Assembly (NCBI RefSeq): GCF_001456025.1
Contig: NZ_LMTZ01000110.1
Coordinates: forward strand, 35,203-99,202
From: Mastigocoleus testarum BC008
GTDB taxonomy: Bacteria > Cyanobacteriota > Cyanobacteriia > Cyanobacteriales > Nostocaceae
Reading direction: 5' to 3'
Length of the DNA: 64,000 bases
Below the pieces are notes generated by a model that worked only from the letters and a program-made list of their open reading frames with translations, ran no database searches and was not told the DNA's origin. How positions within the stretch are numbered: position 1 is the stretch's first letter; each line of letters begins with the position of its first letter. Shown here piece by piece: positions 1-9,169 of this stretch. The position numbers were made by a program, and so were the translations under genes.

Positions 1-585
1 TTGCAAGCTAAGGAAATAGCTATTCGCGCTGTTGGAATTGGCGATCGCAATTCTGGTTTAAAGTTTTGCGAGTATACCGGTTTCCCCCAGGAATCATTAT
101 TTGTCGATCCTGAAGCCAAAATTCACGCCTCATTAGGACTTTATCCCGGTTTATCTGCAAAACTTCCTTTATTTTCAGATGGACAAAATGCTTGGTTAAA
201 TTTTATGCTGATGTGTGCAGGAATTGGTAGTCCAGGAACTTTAGCAGAAGTATTTCGGGGTTATAAGGGCGATCGTCAATCTCCTCAGTTAATTGGTGAT
301 GAAGAAGTTGTGGAAGGTACACCTTTACCAGCAATCAAAGGTTCATTTTTCAAGTTTGCAGGAGGAAAAGGTTTTCAACGTCCTTTTGAACTTGCAACTC
401 TGCGCTTGCGAAATATGAGCGAAGTTTTAAGTAATTGGAATACCTATGTTCCCAACTCAGCTTATTTGACTCAACGGGGAGGAACTTTTCTGTTTGATTT
501 GCAGGGGAATTTACTGTACGAACATCGCGATCGCGGTATTCTTGGTTTTGCGGAAAATATGAGCGACCCTTTATCGTTTTTGTGA
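1..585 (+). CDS. Peroxiredoxin-like (AhpC/TSA-type) protein, N-terminus cut by window edge
   Basis: The reading frame is open from the first base, so the true start and the N-terminal redox-active part lie outside the window. The visible 194 residues look like the C-terminal two thirds of the PRXL2/AhpC-TSA-like thioredoxin-fold proteins common in cyanobacteria: a helix region, a pair of long inserts, then the terminal strand block FLFDLQGNLLYEHRDRGILG, where a thioredoxin-fold protein normally ends. These proteins are thought to be thiol antioxidants, but the catalytic cysteine motif cannot be checked here. HIP1 sites at 41-48 and near 530 lie inside the gene. The family call is moderately sure; the function is inferred. 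Confidence 0.6.
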   Translation: MQAKEIAIRAVGIGDRNSGLKFCEYTGFPQESLFVDPEAKIHASLGLYPGLSAKLPLFSDGQNAWLNFMLMCAGIGSPGTLAEVFRGYKGDRQSPQLIGDEEVVEGTPLPAIKGSFFKFAGGKGFQRPFELATLRLRNMSEVLSNWNTYVPNSAYLTQRGGTFLFDLQGNLLYEHRDRGILGFAENMSDPLSFL

Positions 586-1495
586 AATAGTGCACGAGTA
601 GATTGTATTTTTCACCTTATTTTTTCAGGTAACTATTCCTTACATTATAAGTGGGTTTTACCAATCGGATTTAATGTAATATCAGGCTCCACTACATGGG
701 AATAGCTACCTGCTTCCTGCTCCATCAATAGTTTTAGGAGTTCCTCTATTAGGTAGTTTTTTCTGTTCTAAGGTTACTTCTTTTAGTTTCCAATTGATTG
801 GATTATTAGATTTTGCGCATACAAGTGTAGGATTGTTGATTAAAATAATAATATTTAAGCCAATGAAAAATATACTTTTGAGTTGAAGTAGCAGTTCTGG
901 CATTTTTTCAACTGCATCTTTAGTTTCATTTCTAAATATTTTTGTTGTTCCCATCTGCTTGTTCAATCATTTTAAATGTTATGACTTATTGCGTTTTTGT
1001 ATTACTGGTTTACGAGTTTAAACATATGCTTGTAATATCTTTGTTTCCCCAGCAGCCAAATTGATAGTTAATCTTTATAATTGTCCATTTTTTATTTGTC
1101 ATTTTTAGTACCTCAATATTAGCTATGGGGATGTAGCAAAAATAATTCAACATATCAAGCTAAAAATAGCTGCTCAATAACGTCACAAGAAAGGCGTTTA
1201 CCAGTATTACGCAAAAACGAAGTCGTTATGACTTATTTAAATAAAGATATACTCATAATGACTTTGACTTGAATAAATTTTAATAAATCTACAAACTCAG
1301 ATTTATTTTTTGGATTTCTCTAAATATTTAAAATGTGTAAACCTTTTCTGCTAAAAGCTACAATCCTTTTTTTGTCTTTGCATACCAATAGAGCACCATA
1401 CTATATCTGCAAGCACGTGACTACGTTTATTAACGATAAGGAATAAGCCCCAAAACTTGATACTCTAAAGCTGTAAGTCAGGGAAAAACATCAAT
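586..1495. other. Intergenic, 910 bp, no supported gene
   Basis: AT-rich DNA with frequent stops in all frames. One - strand frame (706-954) could encode an 82-residue peptide with a single hydrophobic stretch, but it has no ribosome binding site and runs into repeat-like DNA, so it is not called. No clear terminator or repeat was recognised apart from a repeated short phrase, gttatgacttatt, near 979 and 1225. Confidence 0.4.
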
Positions 1496-2161
1496 ATGGC
1501 AACCTATCTAGTGACTGGAGCAAATCGAGGCATAGGCTTAGAATACTGTCATCAGCTCAAAGAACGAGGTGATGATGTAATTGCTGTATGTCGTTCAGCA
1601 TCAGATGAATTAAAGAATTTAGGTATACGAGTAGAAACAGATATTGATATTACAGATGAATCTTCAGTTGCTAACCTGCTTAAACGACTGGATGGCAAGC
1701 CAATTGATGTTTTAATTAATAATGCTGGTATTGTAGAGCGAATGGGTCTGGATAACTTAGATTTTGAAAGCATTCGCAGACAGTTTGAAGTTAATGCAAT
1801 TGGTCCGTTACGTTTGACTCAAGCTTTGCTTCCTAACTTAAAGTCGGGTTCAAAAGTCATTATGATGACTAGCCGCATGGGTTCTATTGATGATAATACT
1901 TCCGGCGGTCAGTATGGTTATCGAATGTCGAAAGTTGCTATGTCAATGGCTGGTAAATCATTATCCGAAGATTTGAAATCGAAAGGTATCCCTGTTGCAA
2001 TCCTTCATCCAGGATTAGTTAAGACACGTATGACTAATTTTACCAATTCTGGAATTACTACTGAGACGTCAGTGAAGGGATTGTTAGCTCGTATTGATGA
2101 GTTAAATATGGACAACACCGGAACCTTCTGGCATGCTAATGGCGAAGTATTACCTTGGTAA
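1496..2161 (+). CDS. Short-chain dehydrogenase/reductase (SDR), classical type
   Basis: 221 residues with a full classical SDR layout: the nucleotide-binding TGANRGIG at residues 7-14, the NNAG motif near 74-77, the catalytic serine in MMTSRMGS, and the catalytic Y-x3-K in YRMSK. It is slightly short for the family (about 250) because the C-terminal substrate loop is compact. The substrate cannot be told from sequence; close relatives in cyanobacteria are annotated as carbonyl or C-factor-like reductases. It stands alone, with 900 bp of non-coding DNA upstream and a gene fragment downstream. The ATG at 1496 is the first in frame and gives a normal N-terminus. Confidence 0.85.
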   Translation: MATYLVTGANRGIGLEYCHQLKERGDDVIAVCRSASDELKNLGIRVETDIDITDESSVANLLKRLDGKPIDVLINNAGIVERMGLDNLDFESIRRQFEVNAIGPLRLTQALLPNLKSGSKVIMMTSRMGSIDDNTSGGQYGYRMSKVAMSMAGKSLSEDLKSKGIPVAILHPGLVKTRMTNFTNSGITTETSVKGLLARIDELNMDNTGTFWHANGEVLPW

Positions 2162-2210
2162 TTTTTTATCGCTTGCCATTATTTAAATTGGAAAAAATAA
2201 TTTTGAAACC

Positions 2211-2385
2211 CTATTGCAAAGATTTTTTAAACGCATAAGCACGCTTCTGATAATTCATGCGCTCCTCGTAAAAGCGATGAGCGTTTTTTCGTTCGAAACC
2301 TGATGATAGTGCAATAACTTTGCAGTTTTCTTGACGAGCAAACTCCTCAATAAACTCCATTAAATGACGTAAGTTTTTGGATTTC
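2211..2385 (-). pseudogene. GNAT acetyltransferase C-terminal fragment
   Basis: Reading the - strand from about 2379 to the stop at 2211-2213 gives roughly 55 residues ending in GFERKNAHRFYEER followed by MNYQKRAYAFKK. This matches the acetyl-CoA-binding helix and last strands of GNAT N-acetyltransferases (the S-x-x-F-R/K-N-A-H-x-F-Y-x-x pattern). The frame closes upstream at an in-frame TAG near 2383, and no motif A or start codon is present, so this is a remnant of a gene whose N-terminal part is gone. Confidence 0.6.
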
Positions 2386-2633
2386 TAGCATGTTGTGATT
2401 GCTGAGTAGTTGAAAATTGTAAAGTAAAATTAGTTGACCGCACTACTCTATCAAAATCAATCGCAAGATTTTAACAGTTGAGCAAAATTTAGAGAGATTT
2501 CCTTAGTATATTTTCGTAAATTCTAATTATACAAACAAATATTCCAGGCTTAATTTTGCGTTTTCCTGGGTTACATACAAATAAAACTGTTAATCAACCC
2601 TCAAGGAATCGCAATTATTCTCAATACTTAATC

Positions 2634-4046
2634 ATGACTTCATTACCTATCAAATCTAAAATCCGTGGTGAAATCAAAGGATTTCTCCAAATAGCTGTTC
2701 CCTTAGTCAGCGCCCAAGTAGCTCAATCTGCAACAGGTTTTGCCGATTCTATCATGATGGGGCATTTAGGAGCAGAAATTCTTGCGGCAGGAGGATTAGC
2801 AGCTTTAACCTTTCAAATGTTTTTGGGTATTGTAAGTGGAGTTGTTATGGGTGTAAGTCCCCTTGTGGCTGAAGCTTTTGGAGCGGGTCACAAAAAACGA
2901 GTTGGACTAATAGCTCGACAGGGTATGGTGTTATCCATAATACTTAGTATTCCTACAATGTTAATGGTGGGGGGTTTTGATAGTTTGATGGGTAAACTTG
3001 GACAATCACCAACCACCGTTACCTTAGCAAACCAATATTTAGACATTATATTATGGGGGTTTTTCCCGGCTTTAGGCTTTGCAATGCTTCGAGGTGTTCT
3101 CTCTGGAATTTCTCAAGCAGCTCCAGTGATGATAATAGTAATTGGGGGAACATTTATCAATATTCTTGGTAATTACATTTTGGGGTTTGGTAAATTTGGA
3201 TTTCCTCGGATGGAACTAGCAGGTTTGGGTTTATCAAGTGCTGTTAGTCTGTGGTTAATGTTTCTAGCTTTGGTGTTCTACATTATGGGACACAAACAAT
3301 TGCAAACTTACCGCATCTTTGCAGATTTATGTAGATTCAAACCCCAAGTTCAACTTCCAGTTCGACTTCCAATGATTCGGAAATTAGTAGCAATTGGCGT
3401 ACCTATGGCTATTGCGATCGCTTTCGAGTTTGGATTATTCGTAGTAGTAACTTACTTAATGGGTGTGTTGGGGACTGATGTACTCGCAGCACATCAAATA
3501 GTTTTGCAAACCATTATGATCATTTTTATGGTTCCCCTGGGAATGTCTTATGCTACAACCGCTCGAGTTGGTCAGTGGTTGGGACAGCAAAATATCGGAA
3601 GTGCAAAACATTCGGGATATGTAAGCATTTCTATGGCGGCTATTTTCATGGCGTTTACTGGAGTTATGCTATTTACCTATCCAGAACAAATAATTGGTTT
3701 ATATGTGGATGTAAATAATCCAGAAAATGCAAATATAGTCAAAATTGCCACATCGATACTGACAGTCGCTGCTTTCGTTCAAGTATTTGATGGAGTACAA
3801 AAGACAACTATGGGAGCGTTGTACGGATTGCAGGATACTCGCATACCAATGTTGCTAAATATTGCAGTATTTTGGGGAATTGGGTTAACCACCGGCTATT
3901 TATTAGGATTTCAGTTCGGTTTGGGTGGTGTAGGTTTGTGGATTGGACAATCGATTGGTGTGACCGTTGCATCTGGAGTTTTTATGTGGCGTTTTCGCAA
4001 ACTTACTGGTAGTTTTGGTCTAATCAAACAAAAGAGTAAGATCTAA
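2634..4046 (+). CDS. MATE family efflux transporter
   Basis: Integral membrane protein of about 470 residues with two homologous halves and around twelve hydrophobic segments. Typical MATE features include the N-terminal stretch IAVPLVSAQVAQSATGFADSI, the glycine-rich loops GASLA-like, and the second-half counterpart near GVPMAIAIAFEFG. It probably exports cationic organic compounds using a Na+ or H+ gradient. The frame is open upstream to a TTG at 2556, but the first 26 codons are polar and unlike the family; the ATG at 2634 (protein starting MTSLPIKSK) gives the usual MATE length. The adjacent SDR gene is convergent with a 24-bp gap. Confidence 0.9.
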   Translation: MTSLPIKSKIRGEIKGFLQIAVPLVSAQVAQSATGFADSIMMGHLGAEILAAGGLAALTFQMFLGIVSGVVMGVSPLVAEAFGAGHKKRVGLIARQGMVLSIILSIPTMLMVGGFDSLMGKLGQSPTTVTLANQYLDIILWGFFPALGFAMLRGVLSGISQAAPVMIIVIGGTFINILGNYILGFGKFGFPRMELAGLGLSSAVSLWLMFLALVFYIMGHKQLQTYRIFADLCRFKPQVQLPVRLPMIRKLVAIGVPMAIAIAFEFGLFVVVTYLMGVLGTDVLAAHQIVLQTIMIIFMVPLGMSYATTARVGQWLGQQNIGSAKHSGYVSISMAAIFMAFTGVMLFTYPEQIIGLYVDVNNPENANIVKIATSILTVAAFVQVFDGVQKTTMGALYGLQDTRIPMLLNIAVFWGIGLTTGYLLGFQFGLGGVGLWIGQSIGVTVASGVFMWRFRKLTGSFGLIKQKSKI

Positions 4047-4070
4047 CAAGGATGACCAATAAATAGTTTC

Positions 4071-4817
4071 TCAAACAGTTTCCCACTCAGTATTTCCTAC
4101 AAAAACAGTTGCTCCACTTTCTAAGTTGCTATCCATTGCCGCATTAACAATAGCACGAGCAAAATCTTCAATATTGGGTAAAGAACCTGCACTTTTGCGG
4201 CGATTTTCGAGTAAATCCGGGTGTTTGCGCTGCATTAACTTAGGAGTAATAGTACCTTCAATGAAGTCACCACTAACTACAACTAGTTTAATTCCTTTGG
4301 TTGTTAATTCTGGAATGCGATTACGCAGAGCTTCTTCACCAGCTTTTTTGCTTTTTGCTACTGGTTCATACATTGGGTAACCAGGCTTTTGACCATAAAA
4401 ATGAGCAAGGTGACTGGTAATAAAAACAATGCGTCCACCTACTGGTATGAGGGGTAAGAATAAGTCAACAGCACGAGACTGGGCGGTAAGATTAATTTGC
4501 ATTGCATAATCATCAGGCTTATTCTTCTCCATTCCACCACTTGCGTTGAGGAAAAGTAGATTTAGACGACCAAATTCCTTCTCTACTAACTTCATCATCT
4601 GGTTCATTTCACTCTCGTCAGTAATATCAGCCTGAGCAAGCAGAGCTTTACGACCATTTGTACGAACAGCATCAGCGACTTCAAACGCCCGATGACTTTT
4701 GCTACGGTAGTTGATTACCACATCAGCCCCAGCAGAAGCTAACATTCGAGCAATGCTTGCACCAACACCTCGCGATGCTCCCGTTACCAGAGCAACCTGA
4801 CCACAAAAATCACTCAT
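4071..4817 (-). CDS. SDR family oxidoreductase with atypical active site spacing
   Basis: 248 residues. The Rossmann motif TGASRGVG is at residues 13-20, NASGG replaces the usual NNAG, and the catalytic serine is in VFITSHLAHF. The expected Y-x3-K is absent; instead the segment reads MYEPVAKSKKAGEEAL, where the tyrosine is followed by lysines at +5, +7 and +8. This form (YEPVA-[RK]-[SA]-K) is known to me from a divergent SDR subgroup, so it may be a normal variant of the site, but substrate and activity are unknown. A perfect TetR-type operator lies about 45 bp upstream of the start (4862-4875), which suggests repression by a TetR-family protein encoded elsewhere. Confidence 0.8.
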   Translation of the reverse strand: MSDFCGQVALVTGASRGVGASIARMLASAGADVVINYRSKSHRAFEVADAVRTNGRKALLAQADITDESEMNQMMKLVEKEFGRLNLLFLNASGGMEKNKPDDYAMQINLTAQSRAVDLFLPLIPVGGRIVFITSHLAHFYGQKPGYPMYEPVAKSKKAGEEALRNRIPELTTKGIKLVVVSGDFIEGTITPKLMQRKHPDLLENRRKSAGSLPNIEDFARAIVNAAMDSNLESGATVFVGNTEWETV

Positions 4818-4861
4818 TACTTTTCTCCCTCTAATTAATGTGAAAAATCACAGCAATTTAC

Positions 4862-4875
4862 AGACCAATCGGTCT
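4862..4875 (-). promoter_or_regulatory. TetR-type operator upstream of SDR gene
   Basis: The sequence AGACCAATCGGTCT has 5-bp arms AGACC/GGTCT around a 4-bp centre. This is the classic core of many TetR-family operators (AGACCGATTGGTCT on the other strand). It sits 45 bp before the start codon of the - strand SDR gene, where it would overlap or adjoin the promoter. No tetR-like gene is in the window. Confidence 0.6.
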
Positions 4876-5124
4876 TTTTTTTTGCAAAATAAGAACAAAT
4901 ACTATGCATTTAGAAACACGACTATATACTAACGAAAATTGGAGAATGTACAAGCGACTAATATACATTAACCATCACCATTACCCAGTCCCCAATCCCC
5001 AATCCCCATAACTCTTTGTTTTAACTTTCTTAACCGATCCATAGAAAATTTAATCAAACGTTACAAATAACTCGTGCCAGAATAAGATTGGAGGAATAAA
5101 TACTTATTTAATAGGAGACGAGTT

Positions 5125-6849
5125 ATGGTAGTACTCACAGACAAAAGCGAAAAAAGACTTACTATACAAACTACCGATATTGCTAATGACACTACGACAA
5201 TTCGTTCTCTGGACTGGGATAGAGACCGTTTTGATATCGAGTTTGGCTTGCAAAATGGTACTACATATAACTCGTTTCTCATTCGTGGTGAAAAGATAGC
5301 TTTAGTAGATACCTCTCACGAGAAATTTCGTCAGCTTTATCTCGATACCCTTAAAGGACTAATAGATCCTAAAGATATTGATTATTTAATTATCAGCCAC
5401 ACGGAACCCGATCACAGTGGTTTAGTTAAAGATGTTTTACAACTTGCGCCGGATATTACCGTTGTCGGTTCAAAAGTTGCAATTCAATTTTTAGAAAATC
5501 TCGTACATCAGCCATTTAAAAAACAAATCGTTAAAAATAGCGATCGCATCGATTTAGGAAATGGACACGAAATCGAATTTGTGATTGCGCCAAACTTGCA
5601 TTGGCCAGATACAATCTTTAGTTACGACCATAAAACCCAAATTCTCTACACTTGCGATGCTTTTGGGATGCATTATTGCTCTGATGCAACTTATGACGAG
5701 GATTTAGAAGCAATATCACCAGATTATAAGTTTTATTATGAGTGCTTGATGGCTCCTAACTCCCGATCCGTAATGTCTGCTTTAAAGCGGATGGGACAGT
5801 TGGAAACCATTGGCGCGATCGCCACAGGTCACGGTCCACTTTTATGGCACAATGTTGATGAGCTAGTGGAACGCTACCGGAATTGGAGTCAAAATAAAAC
5901 CAAAGCAGAAACCACAGTTGGGATATTTTTTGTTTCTGAATACGGTTACAGTGATCGATTAGCAGCAGGTATTGCTACAGGTATTACTAAAACTGGTGTA
6001 GCAGTGGAAATGATAGACTTGGGTGGCGAAGTTGATTTACAAGAGTTAAGAGAATTAGTCGGACGTTGTGCTGGAATTGTCCTGGGAATGACTCCAGCTT
6101 CTGGTTCTTCTAACATTCAAGCTGCTCTAAGTACAATTTTAGGTTCTGCGAAAGAAAAACAAGCCGTAGGTGTATTTGAAACCGGTGGTGGTGACGATGA
6201 ACCTGTTTATCCCATACTGAACAAGTTCCGAGATTTGGGTCTAAAAACAGCTTTCCAACCGATCCAAATTAAAGAAACGCCCACTGAAAACACTGATAAA
6301 CTCTGTGAGGAATCAGGTACTGACCTAGCACAGTTAGTAACCATCAAGAAAAGCATCAAAAAAATGAAATCTTTAGATGCTGACCTTGACAAAGCTTTGG
6401 GAAGACTCAGTGGTGGATTGTATATTATTACCGCGAAGAAAGGCGATGTTAAAAGTGCCATGTTAGCATCCTGGGTAAATCAAGCCAGTTTCAAACCCTT
6501 AGGAGTTTCCATTGCTGTTGCGAAAGATAGGGCGATTGAATCCCTCATGCAGGTTGGCGATACATTTATCCTCAACGTTTTAGAAGAAGGTAATTACCAA
6601 GGTTTAATGAAACATTTCCTCAAGCGTTTCTTACCTGGTGCTGACCGTTTCGAAGGTGTCAGAACTCAAACTGCTGGGAATGGTTCGCCAATTCTTGCTG
6701 ATGCATTAGCATATATGGAATGCGAAGTAGCCTGTAGAATGGATTGTGGCGACCACTGGGTGATATTTAGCACTATTTCCAATGGAAGAGTCGCCAAACC
6801 TGATGCTTTAACAGCAGTTCACCATCGCAAAGTAGGAAATCATTACTAA
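5125..6849 (+). CDS. flv3: Diflavin flavodiiron protein, Flv3 type
   Basis: 574 residues with the three cyanobacterial flavodiiron domains: a metallo-beta-lactamase-like domain (about 35-240), a flavodoxin-like domain (about 265-400, starting VGIFFVSEYGYS) and a C-terminal flavin reductase domain (about 430-570). The diiron ligands are intact (SHTEPDHSG, the H in LHWPD, the D in CDAFG, the H in TGHGPL), which marks the Flv3/Flv4 class. Flv3 with Flv1 reduces O2 to water using electrons from photosystem I. The second gene follows on the same strand without an Sll0218-like gene between, so this is flv3-flv1 rather than flv4-flv2; the adjacent order resembles the heterocyst flv3B-flv1B pair of Anabaena (inference). 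AGGAGAC precedes the ATG. Confidence 0.88.
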   Translation: MVVLTDKSEKRLTIQTTDIANDTTTIRSLDWDRDRFDIEFGLQNGTTYNSFLIRGEKIALVDTSHEKFRQLYLDTLKGLIDPKDIDYLIISHTEPDHSGLVKDVLQLAPDITVVGSKVAIQFLENLVHQPFKKQIVKNSDRIDLGNGHEIEFVIAPNLHWPDTIFSYDHKTQILYTCDAFGMHYCSDATYDEDLEAISPDYKFYYECLMAPNSRSVMSALKRMGQLETIGAIATGHGPLLWHNVDELVERYRNWSQNKTKAETTVGIFFVSEYGYSDRLAAGIATGITKTGVAVEMIDLGGEVDLQELRELVGRCAGIVLGMTPASGSSNIQAALSTILGSAKEKQAVGVFETGGGDDEPVYPILNKFRDLGLKTAFQPIQIKETPTENTDKLCEESGTDLAQLVTIKKSIKKMKSLDADLDKALGRLSGGLYIITAKKGDVKSAMLASWVNQASFKPLGVSIAVAKDRAIESLMQVGDTFILNVLEEGNYQGLMKHFLKRFLPGADRFEGVRTQTAGNGSPILADALAYMECEVACRMDCGDHWVIFSTISNGRVAKPDALTAVHHRKVGNHY

Positions 6850-6850
6850 A

Positions 6851-6924
6851 TCAGTTATCAGTTAACAGTTATCAGTTAACAGTTAACAGGAAACAGTTAA
6901 CAGGAAACAGGTAATTGATAACTG
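6851..6924. repeat. Heptanucleotide tandem repeats (STRR) after flv3
   Basis: A run of imperfect 7-mers of the kind CAGTTAT/CAGTTAA, followed by variants with CAGGAAA, starts right after the flv3 stop codon. It matches the short tandemly repeated repetitive sequences known from heterocystous cyanobacteria. Confidence 0.7.
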
Positions 6925-7048
6925 TAGCCCGTAAGGGTGTGGCGTTAGCCATAAACTGTTAGCACCTAGCGGAAGCGTACCGTAGGTATTGCGTGCGCGA
7001 CAGCGCATTAACTGTAGCCCGTAAGGGCGTGGCGTTAGCCATAAACTG
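6921..7048. repeat. Two 38-bp direct repeats between flv3 and flv1
   Basis: A 38-bp unit beginning actgtagcccgtaaggg and ending agccataaactg occurs at 6921-6958 and again at 7011-7048 with one difference (t/c). Between the copies lies a segment (cctagcggaagcgtaccgtaggt) that also looks like a dispersed cyanobacterial repeat. The block seems to be built of nested intergenic repeats. Confidence 0.7.
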
Positions 7049-7120
7049 ATAACTGATACCTGATAACTGACAACTGACAACTGACAACTGACAACTGATA
7101 ACTGATAACTGATAACTGAT
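7044..7120. repeat. Heptanucleotide tandem repeats running into the flv1 start codon
   Basis: About eleven copies of a 7-mer (GATAACT or GACAACT) fill the DNA up to base 7120, and the ATG of flv1 begins at 7121. There is no Shine-Dalgarno sequence in the last 30 bases, so the repeat array itself is the translation initiation region. Confidence 0.75.
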
Positions 7121-8842
7121 ATGAAGCCTCGTGACGTTCAAGTTTTCCCAGTTGGTACTAATACCAGAGTATTGCGATCGCGCAGCTGGGCAAGGTTAAG
7201 ATTTGAAATTGAATATGCCCTTGCTAAGGGAACTACTGCTAATACATATTTAATAGAGAGTGATAAAGTTGCTTTAATCGACCCTCCGGGAGAAACTTTT
7301 ACAGAAATTTTTCTAGATGGACTAAAGTCGAGAATTGATATTACAAAAATTGACTATGTAATTATCGGTCACGTAAATCCCAATCGGGCGGTAACTTTAA
7401 AAGCCTTGTGGGAAATTTCACCCCAAATAACTTTTATTTGCTCTAACCCCGGTGCAATAAGTTTGCGCAAAGCTTTTGCAACTGAAGATTCTTCTGAAAC
7501 AAAAGATTTACCGCTTAAGGTAATGCGAGGAGATGAAATCCTCGATTTGGGTCAAGGTCATCAATTGAGCTTCATTCCGACCCCAAATCCTCGCTATCCT
7601 GACGAACTTTGCACCTATGATTCCCGAACAGAGATTCTGTTCTCTGATAAATTATTCGGCGCACATATATGCGGTGACCAAGTATTTGACGAAGGTTGGC
7701 AAGCATTTCAAGAAGACCGGCGCTATTATTTTGATTGTTTAATGGCACCCCACGCCCGTCAAGTAGAAAAAGCACTGGATAAGTTATCTGAATTTCCGGC
7801 TCGACTTTACGCTCCGGGACATGGTCCTTTAGTACGTTACGGTTTAATCGAACTTACTAAATCTTATCGTCAGTGGAGTAAACAACAGACAGCACAGGAT
7901 ACCAGCGTTGTTCTAATTTACGCTTCAGCTTACGGTAATACTGCTACTATAGCCCAAGCGATCGCCCGTGGAATTACAAAATCCGGTGTTAGTGTAGAAT
8001 CAATTAATTGTGAATTTGCCGATCCAGAAGAAATTCGCACTGCGATCGAAAAATCTGCAGGTTTTGTAATTGGTTCTCCAACTCTGGGGGGTCACGCACC
8101 AACACCAGTGCAAACAGCTTTGGGTATTGTTTTATCCACTGCAACAAAAAATAAACTAGCTGGGGTATTCGGTTCCTTTGGTTGGAGCGGTGAAGCAGTA
8201 GATATCATTGAAAGCAAACTTAAAGATGCGGGTTATAAATTTGGGTTTGATGCAATTAGAGTTAAATTTAAACCTAATGACCATACCCTGCAAACCTGTG
8301 AAGAAGCAGGAACTGACTTCGCCCAAGCTTTGAAAAAAGTCAAGAAAGTTCGGGCAAAAATTCAACCTGCAAGTAACGTCGAACAAGCAGTAGGGCGAGT
8401 TATTGGTTCTCTGTGTGTCGTTACCGCGAAGCAAGGAGAAATGTCCGGTGCGATGTTAGCATCTTGGGTTTCCCAAGCTAGCTTTACTCCCCCTGGTTTG
8501 ACCGTTGCTGTTGCAAAAGACCGCGCCGTAGAAACTTTGATGCATTCTGGAAATTCCTTTGTCCTTAATGTTTTGCAAGAAGGTAATCATCTTGGGTTAA
8601 TGAAACATTTTCTTAAACCCTTTTCTCCCGGACAAGACCGTTTTGCAGATGTTGCAACCGAAGAAGCGGAAAATGGTATTCCCTATCTAAAGGATTCTTT
8701 GGCATATATTGAATGTTCTGTCAAAGACCGGATGGAAGTTGGCGACCATTGGTTAGTATATGCAACTGTAGATAACGGTCAAGTTCTGAATAATGATGGT
8801 GTTACAGCTGTGCATTATCGGAAAACAGGGACGCATTATTAA
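7121..8842 (+). CDS. flv1: Diflavin flavodiiron protein, Flv1 type
   Basis: 573 residues with the same three-domain layout as the preceding protein, but the diiron site is degenerate: SHTEPDHS is replaced by GHVNPNRA, the H-W-P segment by NPRYPDE, and CDAFG by SDKLFG. Loss of these ligands is typical of Flv1 and Flv2, which work with a canonical partner. With the Flv3-type protein 270 bp upstream it should form the O2-reducing heterodimer downstream of photosystem I. The start MKPRDVQVFPV matches the usual Flv1 N-terminus, so the ATG is right even though it lacks a ribosome binding site and directly abuts a heptamer array. Translation coupling across that spacer seems unlikely. Confidence 0.88.
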   Translation: MKPRDVQVFPVGTNTRVLRSRSWARLRFEIEYALAKGTTANTYLIESDKVALIDPPGETFTEIFLDGLKSRIDITKIDYVIIGHVNPNRAVTLKALWEISPQITFICSNPGAISLRKAFATEDSSETKDLPLKVMRGDEILDLGQGHQLSFIPTPNPRYPDELCTYDSRTEILFSDKLFGAHICGDQVFDEGWQAFQEDRRYYFDCLMAPHARQVEKALDKLSEFPARLYAPGHGPLVRYGLIELTKSYRQWSKQQTAQDTSVVLIYASAYGNTATIAQAIARGITKSGVSVESINCEFADPEEIRTAIEKSAGFVIGSPTLGGHAPTPVQTALGIVLSTATKNKLAGVFGSFGWSGEAVDIIESKLKDAGYKFGFDAIRVKFKPNDHTLQTCEEAGTDFAQALKKVKKVRAKIQPASNVEQAVGRVIGSLCVVTAKQGEMSGAMLASWVSQASFTPPGLTVAVAKDRAVETLMHSGNSFVLNVLQEGNHLGLMKHFLKPFSPGQDRFADVATEEAENGIPYLKDSLAYIECSVKDRMEVGDHWLVYATVDNGQVLNNDGVTAVHYRKTGTHY

Positions 8843-8880
8843 GTAATGAGTAAGGAGAAGGAGTAAGGAGTCGCAAGTAG

Positions 8881-8945
8881 GGTGTGTTAGGCGCGCAAAA
8901 GAATATCTTTTTTAGGTCACCTTTATCGCTGCGCTGTAACGCACC
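8881..8945. repeat. 65-bp dispersed repeat with GGTGTGTTA ends
   Basis: The segment starts GGTGTGTTA and ends TAACGCACC (8 of 9 bases inverted-complementary). A related copy in the opposite orientation is at 57412-57473, sharing the inner phrase TTTTTTAG..ACCTTTATC. It looks like a small non-coding mobile repeat. The rest of the 8846-9169 spacer holds no gene. Confidence 0.55.
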
Positions 8946-9131
8946 ACTATATAAAATACATACGTAACTGTGTTAGGAAGTAGTCCTTTGTCCAGTACAA
9001 ACTTTATAATCCTGCAGCGCGTTATGGCTAATTTTTATTTGCTCGAATTACCAGATTCTTTACAAGCCATAACAAACCCTACAATTTCATTAACAACTTG
9101 AGTTAATTTCTTATTTTTGACTTTTTACTTA

Positions 9132-9144
9132 TGTCCTACGGACA
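9132..9144. repeat. Dispersed palindrome TGTCCTACGGACA, copy 1
   Basis: A 13-bp palindrome (arms TGTCC/GGACA) followed by a phrase tttgactttt. The same unit or its complement is at 11532-11544, 18789-18801 and 54392-54404, always between genes. Confidence 0.55.
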
Positions 9145-9169
9145 CGCTATGCTAATGACTTTTGACTTT

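Noticed and set aside
706..954. 82-residue - strand frame with one hydrophobic stretch
   Set aside because: No ribosome site, no similarity recognised, ends in repeat-like DNA; could be real but is not supported.
6883..7141. Two overlapping - strand reading frames between flv3 and flv1
   Set aside because: They are encoded by the heptamer arrays and 38-bp repeats and lack ribosome sites.
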